From positions 5,933,001-5,997,000 of the forward strand of contig NZ_CP028843.1 of NCBI RefSeq assembly GCF_003058325.1: a DNA stretch of 64,000 nt. Direction: 5' to 3'. A program made the position numbers and the translations under genes. The notes beneath the pieces are model-generated. The model ran no database searches, was not told where the DNA came from, and saw only the letters and a program-made list of their open reading frames with translations. This DNA comes from Methylobacterium currus (lineage in GTDB: Bacteria > Pseudomonadota > Alphaproteobacteria > Rhizobiales > Beijerinckiaceae). Each line of letters starts with the position of its first letter. Positions within the stretch are counted from its first letter, which is position 1. Shown in pieces: positions 36,822 to 46,776 of the stretch.

Positions 36822-37342
36822 TGAGCACGCAGCTGATCTCCGTCGGGGTCGTCGTTGCCAAGCGCAGGCTGAAGGGCCCGTGGGCGAGCCACGCCTGGCT
36901 CCCGGTCGCGGTGTTGCCGGGGCTGCCCGGCACTGCGCCCTGGACCCGCCTCTCCGTCTCGGAGGACGAGGAGACGTTCTACGCCGGCTCGTACGAGGTC
37001 GAGCTGCACCCGGCCGAGACCGCCCATTACGGCGACAACCTCGCGGCGGCCCAGCCCTCGCTCTGGGTGGCCCTGCGCGAGACGGCGCCGGAGACCTACG
37101 CGGTCGCCACCGTGACCGCCGACCCCTACGAGGGCGAGTCGCTCGCCGAGGGCATCGGCGAGATCGTCGAGGCGGTGCCGATGCCGCCTGAGATCCAGGC
37201 CGAGGTCGGCGCCTTCTACCGGGCCTTCCACGTCGAGCGGGTGTTCCACAAGCGCAAGCGCGACCGGGCCGATCCGGAGGCCCTGGCCAGACAGGGGGCC
37301 CATCAGGGAGCCGGCGCGCGGCGCCGGCCGGACGAGCCGTGA
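36821..37342 (+). CDS. DUF3305 family protein
   Basis: 173 residues. The pattern SVGVVVAKRRLKGPWASHAWLPVAVLPG and YEVELHPAETAHYGDNL is typical of DUF3305, which occurs beside DUF3306 and molybdenum formate dehydrogenases in many Proteobacteria. The C-terminus is basic (HKRKRDRADPEALARQ). It is cytosolic and probably helps mature or target the Mo enzyme. The stop overlaps the DUF3306 start by four bases. Confidence 0.8.
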   Translation: MSTQLISVGVVVAKRRLKGPWASHAWLPVAVLPGLPGTAPWTRLSVSEDEETFYAGSYEVELHPAETAHYGDNLAAAQPSLWVALRETAPETYAVATVTADPYEGESLAEGIGEIVEAVPMPPEIQAEVGAFYRAFHVERVFHKRKRDRADPEALARQGAHQGAGARRRPDEP

Positions 37343-38130
37343 GCGACGGCTTCCTCGCCCGCTGGTCGCGGCGCAAGCGCGACGAGGCGCGCCGCCCCGC
37401 GGAGATCCCGCCGGTTGCGCCGGCCGAGCCTGCGGCGGAACCCGCCGAGGACGACGGCTCCCTGAGCCCCGAGGAGCTGGCGCAGCTTCCCTCCCTCGAC
37501 GCGCTCACCGCCGCGACCGACCTCGCGCCCTTCCTGCGCGCCGGCGTGCCGCGGGCCCTGCGCAACGCGGCGTTGCGCCGGATGTGGTCGGTCGATCCGG
37601 CGATCCGCGACTTCGTCAGCGAGGCGCGGGAATACGCCTATGACTGGAACACCCCCGGCGGCGTGCCGGGCACCGGAGGGCTGATCCCGGCCGAGGAGGT
37701 TCGGGCGATGGTGGAGCGGGTGTTCGGGGGTGGGGAGGAGAAGCGAGCCTCTGCTTCCGGCGAAGGCGACGCTGCCGGAGATGTCGCACATCTCTCCTCT
37801 CCCCGTGGGCGCTGCGCCCCCCTCGTCGGGGACGCAGCGAGCGGCGAACCGCAGGTTCGCCGCGAGGCCGAGGGGGTGTCGCCAAGTGAGGCTCCTCCGG
37901 AGACATCCCCTCACCCCCGCCCTTCGGGCTCGCTGTTCTCCCTGGACGGCGCAACAGCCCTCTCCCCGCCCTCGGAGAGAGGAGAGAACCAGGGCTTGAT
38001 CATCTCCCCGGAGAGCCCTGCACCCGCGGGGAGAGGCGACGCTCGGGACCACGGAGAACCGGTGGCAGAGCCTGGAACGTCCCTTTCCCCGCCCCGCCTG
38101 CGACGCCATGGCGGGGCGCTGCCGATTTGA
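37339..38130 (+). CDS. DUF3306 family protein with a repeat-derived C-terminal extension
   Basis: 263 residues from a GTG. Residues 1-130 are the family core (GFLARWSRRKRDEARR, then LPSLDALTAATDLAPFLRAGVPRALRNAALRRMW). The remaining 130 residues have low complexity with no family resemblance. The DNA beneath them (from about 37,740) is packed with intergenic-style inverted repeats, such as GCGGCGAACC-GCA-GGTTCGCCGC at 37841-37863, and with CTCTCCCC/GGGGAGAG words. I read this as a non-coding repeat that has moved into the gene end and been translated. The core should still work beside DUF3305. Confidence 0.75.
   Translation: MSDGFLARWSRRKRDEARRPAEIPPVAPAEPAAEPAEDDGSLSPEELAQLPSLDALTAATDLAPFLRAGVPRALRNAALRRMWSVDPAIRDFVSEAREYAYDWNTPGGVPGTGGLIPAEEVRAMVERVFGGGEEKRASASGEGDAAGDVAHLSSPRGRCAPLVGDAASGEPQVRREAEGVSPSEAPPETSPHPRPSGSLFSLDGATALSPPSERGENQGLIISPESPAPAGRGDARDHGEPVAEPGTSLSPPRLRRHGGALPI
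37841..37863. repeat. perfect inverted repeat within a repeat-rich segment (about 37740-38040)
   Basis: Arms GCGGCGAACC (37841-37850) and GGTTCGCCGC (37854-37863) with a 3-base loop. They sit among several CTCTCCCC / GGGGAGAG words (for example near 37,790 and 38,030). The arrangement resembles dispersed palindromic intergenic repeats rather than codon-driven sequence. Confidence 0.6.
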
Positions 38131-38262
38131 AGCGTTAGAAAGTCGAATTGCGCCCTACCGATTCCTCGTTATGGTACCGGCGGCGAGCACGGCATCCTCC
38201 AAATGAAGGAGGGGTGCGAGAGCCGGCCGCCACCGACAGGTTGTTGTGCGTAGCGCGAGGTG

Positions 38263-38859
38263 ATGGTGAACCAGGGCCCCGGTCCGATCGACGAGATCGA
38301 CGCTCTGCGCGCGCAGGAATACGACCTCCTCGCGGCCCTGCTCGGTCGCGCGCCGGCGCCGGAGCTGGTCGCGGGCCTGCAAGGCCTCGACGGCGATGGA
38401 TCGCCCCTCGGCCAGGCCCATGCCGCCCTCGGCCGCGCCGCCCGCGAAGCCGAGCCGCGGGTGGTCGGGCGCGACTACTTCGCGCTGTTCGTCGGCGTCG
38501 GACGCGGGCTGATCATGCCCTACGCCTCCTACTACCTCACCGGCTTCCTCAACGAGCGGCCCCTCGCCCGGGTGCGCCAGGACCTCGCCGCACTCGGGCT
38601 GGAGCGGGACCCGGCATCGAGCGAGCCGGAGGACCATGCCGCCACCCTGCTCGAGGTGATGGCGACCCTCGCGGGGCGGCGCCTGGCGGCGGAGCCGGAC
38701 GCCGATCATCGCTTCTTCGAGCGGCATCTTAACCCGTGGATCGGGCGTTTCTTTACCGACGTTGCGGCGCAGGCGACGACGCCGTTCTACCGGGCTGTCG
38801 GCCAGCTCGGCGAGGTGTTCACGACGGTCGAGGCCGAAGCCTTCGCCATGGAGGCGTGA
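38263..38859 (+). CDS. TorD/DmsD-family molybdoenzyme chaperone
   Basis: 198 residues from the ATG at 38263; GTG codons at 38260 and 38266 are alternatives. All-helical TorD type: AQEYDLLAALLGRAPAPELV, DYFALFVGVGRGLIMPYASYYLTGFLNERPLARVR, EPEDHAATLLEVMATLA and FFERHLNPWIGRFFTDV. Such chaperones bind the Tat signal of a molybdoenzyme and help cofactor loading before export. It is encoded just before the Tat-target peptide and the Tat-signal-bearing FDH alpha subunit, its likely client. The 130 bases before it may contain a second promoter for the fdh genes. Confidence 0.88.
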   Translation: MVNQGPGPIDEIDALRAQEYDLLAALLGRAPAPELVAGLQGLDGDGSPLGQAHAALGRAAREAEPRVVGRDYFALFVGVGRGLIMPYASYYLTGFLNERPLARVRQDLAALGLERDPASSEPEDHAATLLEVMATLAGRRLAAEPDADHRFFERHLNPWIGRFFTDVAAQATTPFYRAVGQLGEVFTTVEAEAFAMEA

Positions 38860-38915
38860 TGCCCCCGGAACGACGGCGTGAGGACCAGGGACCGGATATC
38901 GATAGGAGAGCCGCG

Positions 38916-39152
38916 ATGCGGCAGGACGACGACACCAGGAAGGTCGGCACGGGGCTCGGACGGCGGCAATTCTTCCGCGCGCTCGGCGGCGGCACCGCCG
39001 CGGCGGCGGCCGCGGTCGCTTCCGTTCCGCTCACGCCCACCGAGGCGAAGGCCTACGACCCCGGCAATGCCGAGACCCGGTCGCGCTACCGCGAGACCGA
39101 CCACGTCAAGGCCTTCTACCGCACCAACGGCTACGAGACGCTGAAGAAGTGA
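38916..39152 (+). CDS. formate dehydrogenase region Tat-target small protein
   Basis: 78 residues with a twin-arginine start (GLGRRQFFRALGGGTAAAAAAVASVP) and a short tail AYDPGNAETRSRYRETDHVKAFYRTNGY. This matches the small Tat-target protein regularly placed directly before formate dehydrogenase alpha genes. AGGAG sits six bases upstream of the ATG. It is predicted to be exported folded or to be a membrane-tethered partner of the complex. It is seven bases before fdhA. Confidence 0.85.
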   Translation: MRQDDDTRKVGTGLGRRQFFRALGGGTAAAAAAVASVPLTPTEAKAYDPGNAETRSRYRETDHVKAFYRTNGYETLKK

Positions 39153-39159
39153 GACCGGC

Positions 39160-42102
39160 ATGCTGACCAAGCGCAGGAACGGCGTGGCGGGCCGCGGCAG
39201 CCACCAGACCCTCGCCGCGGGATTGACCGCCCATACCCTCGACCGCCGCGGCTTCCTGCGGAAATCGGGGCTGGCCGCCGGCGGGCTCGCGGCCCTCGGC
39301 ACGGTGCGGCTCGGCGCGGTGCGGCCGGCCCAGGCCGCCGGCTCCTCGGCCGAACCGGCCCAGGCGGTGATCCGCAAGAACGTCTGCACCCACTGCTCGG
39401 TCGGCTGCACGGTGACGGCCGAGGTGGTCAACGGCGTCTGGGTCGGCCAGGAGCCGTCCTGGGGAAGCCCGATCAACCGCGGCGCCCATTGCGCCAAGGG
39501 CGCGGCGATCCGCGAGCTCGTCCACAGCGACCGCCGCCTGCGCTACCCGATGAAGCTCGCGAACGGCGAGTGGCAGCGCATCTCCTGGGACCAGGCGATC
39601 ACCGAGATCACCGACAAGCTCCAGGCGATCCGCAACAAGTCCGGCGCCGATTCGGTCTACTGGCTCGGCTCGGCGAAGTTCACCAACGAGGCCTCGTACC
39701 TGTTCCGCAAGTTCGCGGCGTATTGGGGCACCAACAACGTCGACCATCAGGCGCGCATCTGCCACTCGACCACGGTGGCGGGCGTCGCCAACACCTGGGG
39801 CTACGGCGCCCAGACGAATTCCTACAACGATATCCGCAACGCCAAGACGATGATCATCCTCGGCGGCAATCCCGCCGAGGCGCACCCGATCTCCATGCAG
39901 CACGTGCTGTCGGGCAAGGAGATCAACCGCGCCAACATGATCGTCATCGATCCGCGCTTCACCCGCACGGCGGCACACGCGACCGAGTACGTCCGGATCC
40001 GCTCGGGCACCGACATCCCGGTGATCTGGGGCATCCTCTGGCACATCTTCCAGAACGGCTGGGAAGACAAGGACTTCATCAACCAGCGCGTCTACGCGAT
40101 GGACGACGTCCGCAAGGAGGTCGCGAAGTGGACTCCCGAGGAGGTCGAGCGCGTCTCGGGCGTGCCGGGCGAGCAGCTGAAGCGCGTCGCCGAGCTCTTC
40201 GCCAAGGAGAAGCCCGCCACCCTGATCTGGTGCATGGGCGCGACCCAGCACACGGTCGGCACCGCCAACGTGCGGGCGCTCTGCATCCTGTGCCTCGCCA
40301 CCGGCAATGTGGGCAAGCCGGGGACCGGCGCCAATATCTTCCGTGGCCACACCAACGTGCAGGGTGCGACCGATCTCGGCCTCGATGTGACGACGCTGCC
40401 GCTCTATTACGGCCTCGTCGAGGGCGGGTGGAAGCACTGGGCCCGGGTCTGGGAGGTCGAGTACGACTGGCTCCAGTCGCGCTTCGACGAGGTGCCCGCC
40501 AGCGCCGGCCGCAAGGCCCGCTCGCGCAAGGAGAACATGGAGACCCCCGGTCTCACCTCGACCCGGTGGTTCGACGCCGTGAGCCTGCCGGCCGAGCAGG
40601 TCGACCAGCGCACGCCGTTGAAGGCCATGATGGTGTTCGGCCACGGCGGCAACACCGTGACCCGGATGCCGGAGGCGGTGAAGGGCATGGCGGAGCTGGA
40701 GCTGCTCGTCGTCGCCGACCCGCACCCGACCACCTTCGCGGCGATGGACGCGCGTAAGGACAACACCTACCTCCTGCCGATCTGCACCTCCCTCGAGATG
40801 GACGGCTCGCGCACCGCCTCGAACCGCTCGCTGCAATGGGGCGAGCAGATCGTGAAGCCGGCCTTCGAGTCGAGGACCGACTACGAGGTCATCTACCGGA
40901 TGGCGCAGAAGCTCGGCTTCGCCGAGTCGCTGTTCAAGAACATCAAGGTCGTGGACGGCGTACCCATGGCCGAGGATCTGCTGCGGGAGATCAACCGTGG
41001 CGGCTGGTCTACCGGCTATTGCGGCCAGAGCCCCGAGCGCCTGAAGGCGCACATGAAGAACCAGCACAAGTTCGACCTCGTCACCTTGCGGGCGCCGAAG
41101 GACGATCCGGAGGTGGGCGGCGACTATTACGGTCTGCCCTGGCCGTGCTGGGGCAAGCCGGAGATCCGCCACCCGGGTACCCACATCCTGTACAACACGA
41201 CGCTCCACGTGAAGGAGGGCGGCAGCACCTTCCGGGCTCGGTTCGGCACCGAGCGCAACGGGCAGACGCTGCTGGCGGAGGATTCCTTCACGAAGGGCTC
41301 CGACCTCACCGACGGCTACCCGGAATTCACCTTCGGGGTGTTCCGCAAGCTCGGCTGGGACAAGGACCTGACGGCGGAGGAACTGGCGACGATCCAGCGG
41401 ATCGGCGGCAACAACCCGGATGCGGTCAGCTGGGCCATCGACCTGTCGGGCGGCATCCAGCGGGTCTGCCTCGATCACGGCGTGATCCCGTTCGGCAACG
41501 GCAAGGCGCGGGCGAATGCCTGGAACCTGCCCGACCCGGTGCCGGTCCACCGCGAGCCGATCTACTCGCCCCGGCCCGACCTCGTCGCCAAGTACCCGAC
41601 CCGGCCGGACGAGCGGCAGTTCCGCATGCCCAATGTCGGCTTCTCGGTGCAGAAGGCGGCCGTCGATCGCGGCGTGGCCAAGCTTTTCCCGATCATCCTG
41701 TCCTCGGGCCGCCTGGTCGAGTACGAGGGCGGCGGCGAGGAGACCCGCTCGAATCCCTGGCTCGCCGAGTTGCAGCAGGACATGTTCGTCGAGGTCAACA
41801 CCCAGGATGCGGCCGAGCGCGGCATCAAGGACGGGCAGTTCGTCTGGGTCTACGGACCGGAGAACAGCGCGAAGACCAAGGTGAAGGCCCTCGTCACCGA
41901 CCGCGTCGCCAAGGGCGTCGCCTGGATGCCGTTCCACTTCTCGGGCTGGTACCAGGGCAAGGACATGCGCGAGTACTACCCGAAGGGCGCCGACCCGGTC
42001 GTTCTCGGCGAGAGCGTCAACACCGTGACCACCTACGGCTTCGATCCCGTGACGGGCATGCAGGAGACCAAGGTGACCCTCTGTCAGATCAGCGCGGCGT
42101 AA
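39160..42102 (+). CDS. fdh3A: formate dehydrogenase, catalytic alpha subunit (Mo/W-bis-MGD, periplasmic)
   Basis: 980 residues. A Tat signal has the twin arginine at 29-30 (DRRGFLRKSGLAAGG). The N-terminal 4Fe-4S site uses Cys76, Cys79, Cys83 and Cys111 (CTHCSVGC, HCAKG). The metal ligand is an ordinary cysteine, Cys201, next to the conserved His202 (ARICHSTTVAG), so selenocysteine is not used. The rest fits the bis-MGD FdnG/FdhA fold (GGNPAEAHPISMQH, GATQHTVGTANVRALCIL). It oxidises formate in the periplasm as part of alpha-beta-gamma. The gene order and type correspond to the Fdh3 enzyme described in Methylobacterium extorquens. Confidence 0.94.
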   Translation: MLTKRRNGVAGRGSHQTLAAGLTAHTLDRRGFLRKSGLAAGGLAALGTVRLGAVRPAQAAGSSAEPAQAVIRKNVCTHCSVGCTVTAEVVNGVWVGQEPSWGSPINRGAHCAKGAAIRELVHSDRRLRYPMKLANGEWQRISWDQAITEITDKLQAIRNKSGADSVYWLGSAKFTNEASYLFRKFAAYWGTNNVDHQARICHSTTVAGVANTWGYGAQTNSYNDIRNAKTMIILGGNPAEAHPISMQHVLSGKEINRANMIVIDPRFTRTAAHATEYVRIRSGTDIPVIWGILWHIFQNGWEDKDFINQRVYAMDDVRKEVAKWTPEEVERVSGVPGEQLKRVAELFAKEKPATLIWCMGATQHTVGTANVRALCILCLATGNVGKPGTGANIFRGHTNVQGATDLGLDVTTLPLYYGLVEGGWKHWARVWEVEYDWLQSRFDEVPASAGRKARSRKENMETPGLTSTRWFDAVSLPAEQVDQRTPLKAMMVFGHGGNTVTRMPEAVKGMAELELLVVADPHPTTFAAMDARKDNTYLLPICTSLEMDGSRTASNRSLQWGEQIVKPAFESRTDYEVIYRMAQKLGFAESLFKNIKVVDGVPMAEDLLREINRGGWSTGYCGQSPERLKAHMKNQHKFDLVTLRAPKDDPEVGGDYYGLPWPCWGKPEIRHPGTHILYNTTLHVKEGGSTFRARFGTERNGQTLLAEDSFTKGSDLTDGYPEFTFGVFRKLGWDKDLTAEELATIQRIGGNNPDAVSWAIDLSGGIQRVCLDHGVIPFGNGKARANAWNLPDPVPVHREPIYSPRPDLVAKYPTRPDERQFRMPNVGFSVQKAAVDRGVAKLFPIILSSGRLVEYEGGGEETRSNPWLAELQQDMFVEVNTQDAAERGIKDGQFVWVYGPENSAKTKVKALVTDRVAKGVAWMPFHFSGWYQGKDMREYYPKGADPVVLGESVNTVTTYGFDPVTGMQETKVTLCQISAA

Positions 42103-42116
42103 GGGAGGGGATCCTC

Positions 42117-42713
42117 ATGGCCAGAATGAAGTTCCTCTGCGACGCGGACCGCTGCATCGAGTGCAACGCCTGCGTCACCGCCTGCAAGAACGAGCACGAG
42201 GTGCCCTGGGGCATCAACCGTCGCCGGGTCATCACCCTCAACGACGGCAAGCCCGGCGAGCGCTCGGTCTCGATGGCCTGCATGCACTGCACCGACGCGC
42301 CCTGCGCGGCGGTGTGCCCGGTGAACTGCTTCTACACCACGGCCGACGCGGTGGTGCTGCATTCCAAGGACCTGTGCATCGGCTGCGGCTACTGCTTCTA
42401 CGCGTGCCCGTTCGGGGCGCCGCAATATCCGCGGGTCGGCAATTTCGGCTCCCGCGGCAAGATGGACAAGTGCACCTACTGCTCGGGCGGCCCCGAAATC
42501 GATCTCTCGGTCGCCGAATACGAGAAGTACGGCTCGAACCGTCTCGCCGAGGGCAAGCTGCCGCTCTGCGCCGAGATGTGCTCGACCAAGTCGCTGCTCG
42601 CCGGTGACGGCGAGATGATCGCCCAGATCTACAAGGAGCGGGTGATCAAGCGCGGCTACGGCTCGGGCGCCTGGGGCTGGAAGACGGCCTATCGCGAGAC
42701 GATCGCCATCTAA
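42117..42713 (+). CDS. fdh3B: formate dehydrogenase iron-sulfur beta subunit
   Basis: 198 residues, with GGGAGGGG before the ATG. Four 4Fe-4S groups are visible: CIECNACVTACKNEHEVPWG, CMHCTDAPCAAVCPVNC, CIGCGYCFYACPFGAPQ, and KCTYCSGG with a later CAEMC. It carries electrons from the alpha subunit to the cytochrome b subunit. At 198 residues it is shorter than FdnH of E. coli, lacking the C-terminal membrane anchor, as in the Fdh3-like group. It has no Tat signal and would travel with alpha. Confidence 0.93.
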   Translation: MARMKFLCDADRCIECNACVTACKNEHEVPWGINRRRVITLNDGKPGERSVSMACMHCTDAPCAAVCPVNCFYTTADAVVLHSKDLCIGCGYCFYACPFGAPQYPRVGNFGSRGKMDKCTYCSGGPEIDLSVAEYEKYGSNRLAEGKLPLCAEMCSTKSLLAGDGEMIAQIYKERVIKRGYGSGAWGWKTAYRETIAI

Positions 42714-42726
42714 GGGAGAGACGCCG

Positions 42727-43716
42727 ATGCGGCGCAGGCTGACCTCCATCGCCCTCCTGGCGGCGACCCTGATGCTGGCGGCTCCCGCCGGCGCCCAGGT
42801 GCGCGCGCCGGACGGCGCCCCGAACCCGACCGCCTCCTCGGTCAACGAGGAGATGCTGTTCAAGCAGGAGCCGACGATCCACGGCCGGATCTCGATCCCG
42901 AACCAGACCGCCGCCAACCTGATCCAGCCTCAAGGGCGGGAATGGCGCGACTTCCGCGAATCCTGGATGCCATGGATCGGCGCGCTCGCCGTGCTCGGCA
43001 TGATCGTCGCGCTCGGCCTGTTCTACTTCACCCGCGGGCGCATCCGCCTCGAGCACAGCGAGGAATCGGGGCGCAAGATCCTGCGCTTCAACAGCTTCGA
43101 GCGCTTCTCGCACTGGATGACGGCGACCTGCTTCATCATCCTGTCGCTTTCGGGGCTGAACTACATCTTCGGCAAGCGGCTGCTGATGCCGCTGATCGGC
43201 CCCGAGGCGTTCGCGACGCTGGCGCAGTACGGCAAGTACGCGCACATCTATCTCGCCTGGCCGTTCATGCTCGGCGTGCTGTTCATGCTCGTGCTCTGGA
43301 TCAAGGATAACATCCCGGGCAAGATCGACTGGATCTGGCTCAAGCAGGGCGGCGGCCTGATCGGCGACGCGCATCCGAGCGCCGGCCGCTTCAATGCCGG
43401 CCAGAAGATGGTGTTCTGGATGGTGGTCGGCTTCGGCTTCGCCATGGGCGCCACCGGGCTGATGATGATCTTCCCGTTCGCCGTGACCGACATCAACGGG
43501 ATGCAGGTCATGCAGGTGATCCACTCGCTGATCGGCGTGGTGTTCATCGCCGGCATCCTCGCCCACATCTATATCGGCTCCCTCGGCATGGAGGGCGCCT
43601 ACGACGCCATGGGCAGCGGCGAGGTCGATCTGGCCTGGGCCAAGGTGCACCACGACCTGTGGGTGAAGGAGCAGCAGGCCAAGACCGCGAGCGGGCCGCA
43701 GCTCGGCCGCTCCTAG
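42727..43716 (+). CDS. fdh3C: formate dehydrogenase gamma subunit, cytochrome b556
   Basis: 329 residues. A Sec signal (SIALLAATLMLAAPAGA) is followed by an N-terminal periplasmic extension, then four or more membrane helices between about 80 and 300. Haem-binding histidines are in FNSFERFSHWMTATCF, YAHIYLAWPFM and HSLIGVVFIAGILAHIYIGSLG, as in FdnI-type b-cytochromes. It accepts electrons from the beta subunit and passes them to quinone. The start is 13 bases after the beta stop, in the same operon. Confidence 0.92.
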   Translation: MRRRLTSIALLAATLMLAAPAGAQVRAPDGAPNPTASSVNEEMLFKQEPTIHGRISIPNQTAANLIQPQGREWRDFRESWMPWIGALAVLGMIVALGLFYFTRGRIRLEHSEESGRKILRFNSFERFSHWMTATCFIILSLSGLNYIFGKRLLMPLIGPEAFATLAQYGKYAHIYLAWPFMLGVLFMLVLWIKDNIPGKIDWIWLKQGGGLIGDAHPSAGRFNAGQKMVFWMVVGFGFAMGATGLMMIFPFAVTDINGMQVMQVIHSLIGVVFIAGILAHIYIGSLGMEGAYDAMGSGEVDLAWAKVHHDLWVKEQQAKTASGPQLGRS

Positions 43717-43752
43717 GTCCCGGCCGAGTAGAAGCAGGGTGCGGAGACAGCG

Positions 43753-43980
43753 ATGAAAGCCTTCCTGGTCGCGGTGGCGGCGGCCCTGGTGCTGGCGACG
43801 GCGGCGAGCTTCCTGCTCGCCGAGAACCAGCGCTTCGCCTACCAGGCCTTCGCCACCTCCGGCGCCCGGGTCTCCGATCCGGGCACCAACCTCGTCGGGC
43901 CGCGTTGGACCGGCGACATCAAGGAGCCCGGCCAAGGCACCCACAAGCCTGCCGGTCACAAGGCGGAGGCGGGATCGTGA
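43753..43980 (+). CDS. small secreted protein after fdh3C, unknown
   Basis: 75 residues. One N-terminal hydrophobic helix (MKAFLVAVAAALVLATAASFLL) acts as a signal or anchor. The short tail ends in Lys/His/Gly-rich GQGTHKPAGHKAEAG. There are no cysteines. The gene starts 36 bases after fdh3C and overlaps the next gene by four bases (GTGA), so it belongs to the formate dehydrogenase operon. The function is unknown; it could be an accessory or stabilising peptide of the membrane complex. Confidence 0.7.
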   Translation: MKAFLVAVAAALVLATAASFLLAENQRFAYQAFATSGARVSDPGTNLVGPRWTGDIKEPGQGTHKPAGHKAEAGS

Positions 43981-44486
43981 GCTGCGTGAAGATCATCCTC
44001 GCCGCCGCCGGCCTCGCCGCGAGCATGAGCGCCGCGCAGGCCGCCGGCCCGCCGGCAAACCTGTGCCAGGAACTCGTCGCCTTCGTGCATCCGAAGGCGC
44101 CGGACGCTCCGGCGGGCGGCGGCCAGCCGGCGCAGACCGCCGTGCAGGCGCCCGACAAGGGCGCGGCGCAGCAGCCGAGCAGCGGTGCCGGCGAGACGCA
44201 GCAGAAATCGGGCCTGAGCGGCCCGGTGGCGCAGACCGGCCCGGGCGCCTCCGGCCCGCAGGGTCAGGCGCAGTCCCAGTCCCAGGCCGCCCCCGCCCCG
44301 AGCGGTGCGCCGGCGCAGAAGGGGCCGGCACCTGAGCAGGTCGCGCAGGTCGACGCGGCGGCGGGTGCGAACGACATCCAGGCCTGCCGCGCCGCGGCGC
44401 AATTGATGCGCAAGGCCGGGGTGGTCATGCCGGCGCCGCTGCTCGCCCTCACGGCGCTCGATCCGAAGTTTTTTGCGCAGCAGTGA
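43977..44486 (+). CDS. secreted Pro/Ala/Gln-rich protein, last gene of the fdh3 operon, unknown
   Basis: 169 residues from a GTG coupled to the preceding stop. The signal sequence is IILAAAGLAASMSAAQA. A Cys-containing head (NLCQELVAFVHP) and a Cys-containing tail (DIQACRAAAQLMRKAGVVMP) are joined by a flexible linker of about 80 residues rich in Pro, Ala, Gln and Gly. The two ends may join through a disulfide. No family was recognised. Membership in the operon makes a role around the periplasmic formate dehydrogenase plausible. Confidence 0.65.
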   Translation: MSCVKIILAAAGLAASMSAAQAAGPPANLCQELVAFVHPKAPDAPAGGGQPAQTAVQAPDKGAAQQPSSGAGETQQKSGLSGPVAQTGPGASGPQGQAQSQSQAAPAPSGAPAQKGPAPEQVAQVDAAAGANDIQACRAAAQLMRKAGVVMPAPLLALTALDPKFFAQQ

Positions 44487-44793
44487 CGGCACCGCGAACC
44501 GTTGAGTTCGCTTCGACAGTTTCTACACCCGCCATGTCGTCCCGGGACTCGCCGCAGGCGAGAACCCGGGACCCATGACCGCCGACGGTGCGGATTCAGG
44601 CTGAACGCCGTCCGCTTGATGCTGAATCGTCCGCGGTCATGGGTCCCTGGTTCCGCTGCGCGGCCCCGGGATGACGAAGAGGGTCAGCAATACGACGGCG
44701 TGATCGACGAGACTTCACCGACGTCCGATATGAAGCGGTTCGACGTCGGCTTGCTGGACGCGAAGGCGAGCACCGCGCTGCGAAACCCCACCC
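44487..44793. other. intergenic region holding a palindromic element
   Basis: These 307 bases separate two convergent genes (fdh3 operon and ABC exporter). Most of it is the 140-bp palindromic element described separately. The rest carries no gene or known signal. Confidence 0.5.
44536..44675. repeat. 140-bp long-palindrome intergenic element
   Basis: Nested inverted repeats. The outer arms are GTCGTCCCGGG (44536) and CCCGGGATGAC (44665-44675). The middle arms at 44563-44582 and 44633-44652 match at 19 of 20 positions after complementing. The inner arms are GATTCAG and CTGAATC. As RNA it would fold into one long hairpin and could end transcription from both convergent genes. The form suggests a non-autonomous dispersed (MITE- or REP-like) element. 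Confidence 0.75.
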
Positions 44794-46653
<1,860 letters not shown>

Positions 46654-46776
46654 GGGGGATACCTAGGGTGACGGGTGTCTCAGCTATGCGGCGGCGCTTC
46701 TTCGCCAACCGGGGGGTGATGCCGCAGGCCGGCAACCGGCGTATGACGGGGCATCGGCCCTGACAGCCCTGGAACG

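Noticed and set aside
39760..39765. Possible selenocysteine site in the formate dehydrogenase
   Set aside because: The metal-ligand codon is TGC (Cys201), not TGA, so no recoding is needed.
39106..41937. 943-codon open frame opposite fdh3A
   Set aside because: It is a shadow of the formate dehydrogenase alpha gene, which has a complete set of catalytic motifs on the plus strand.
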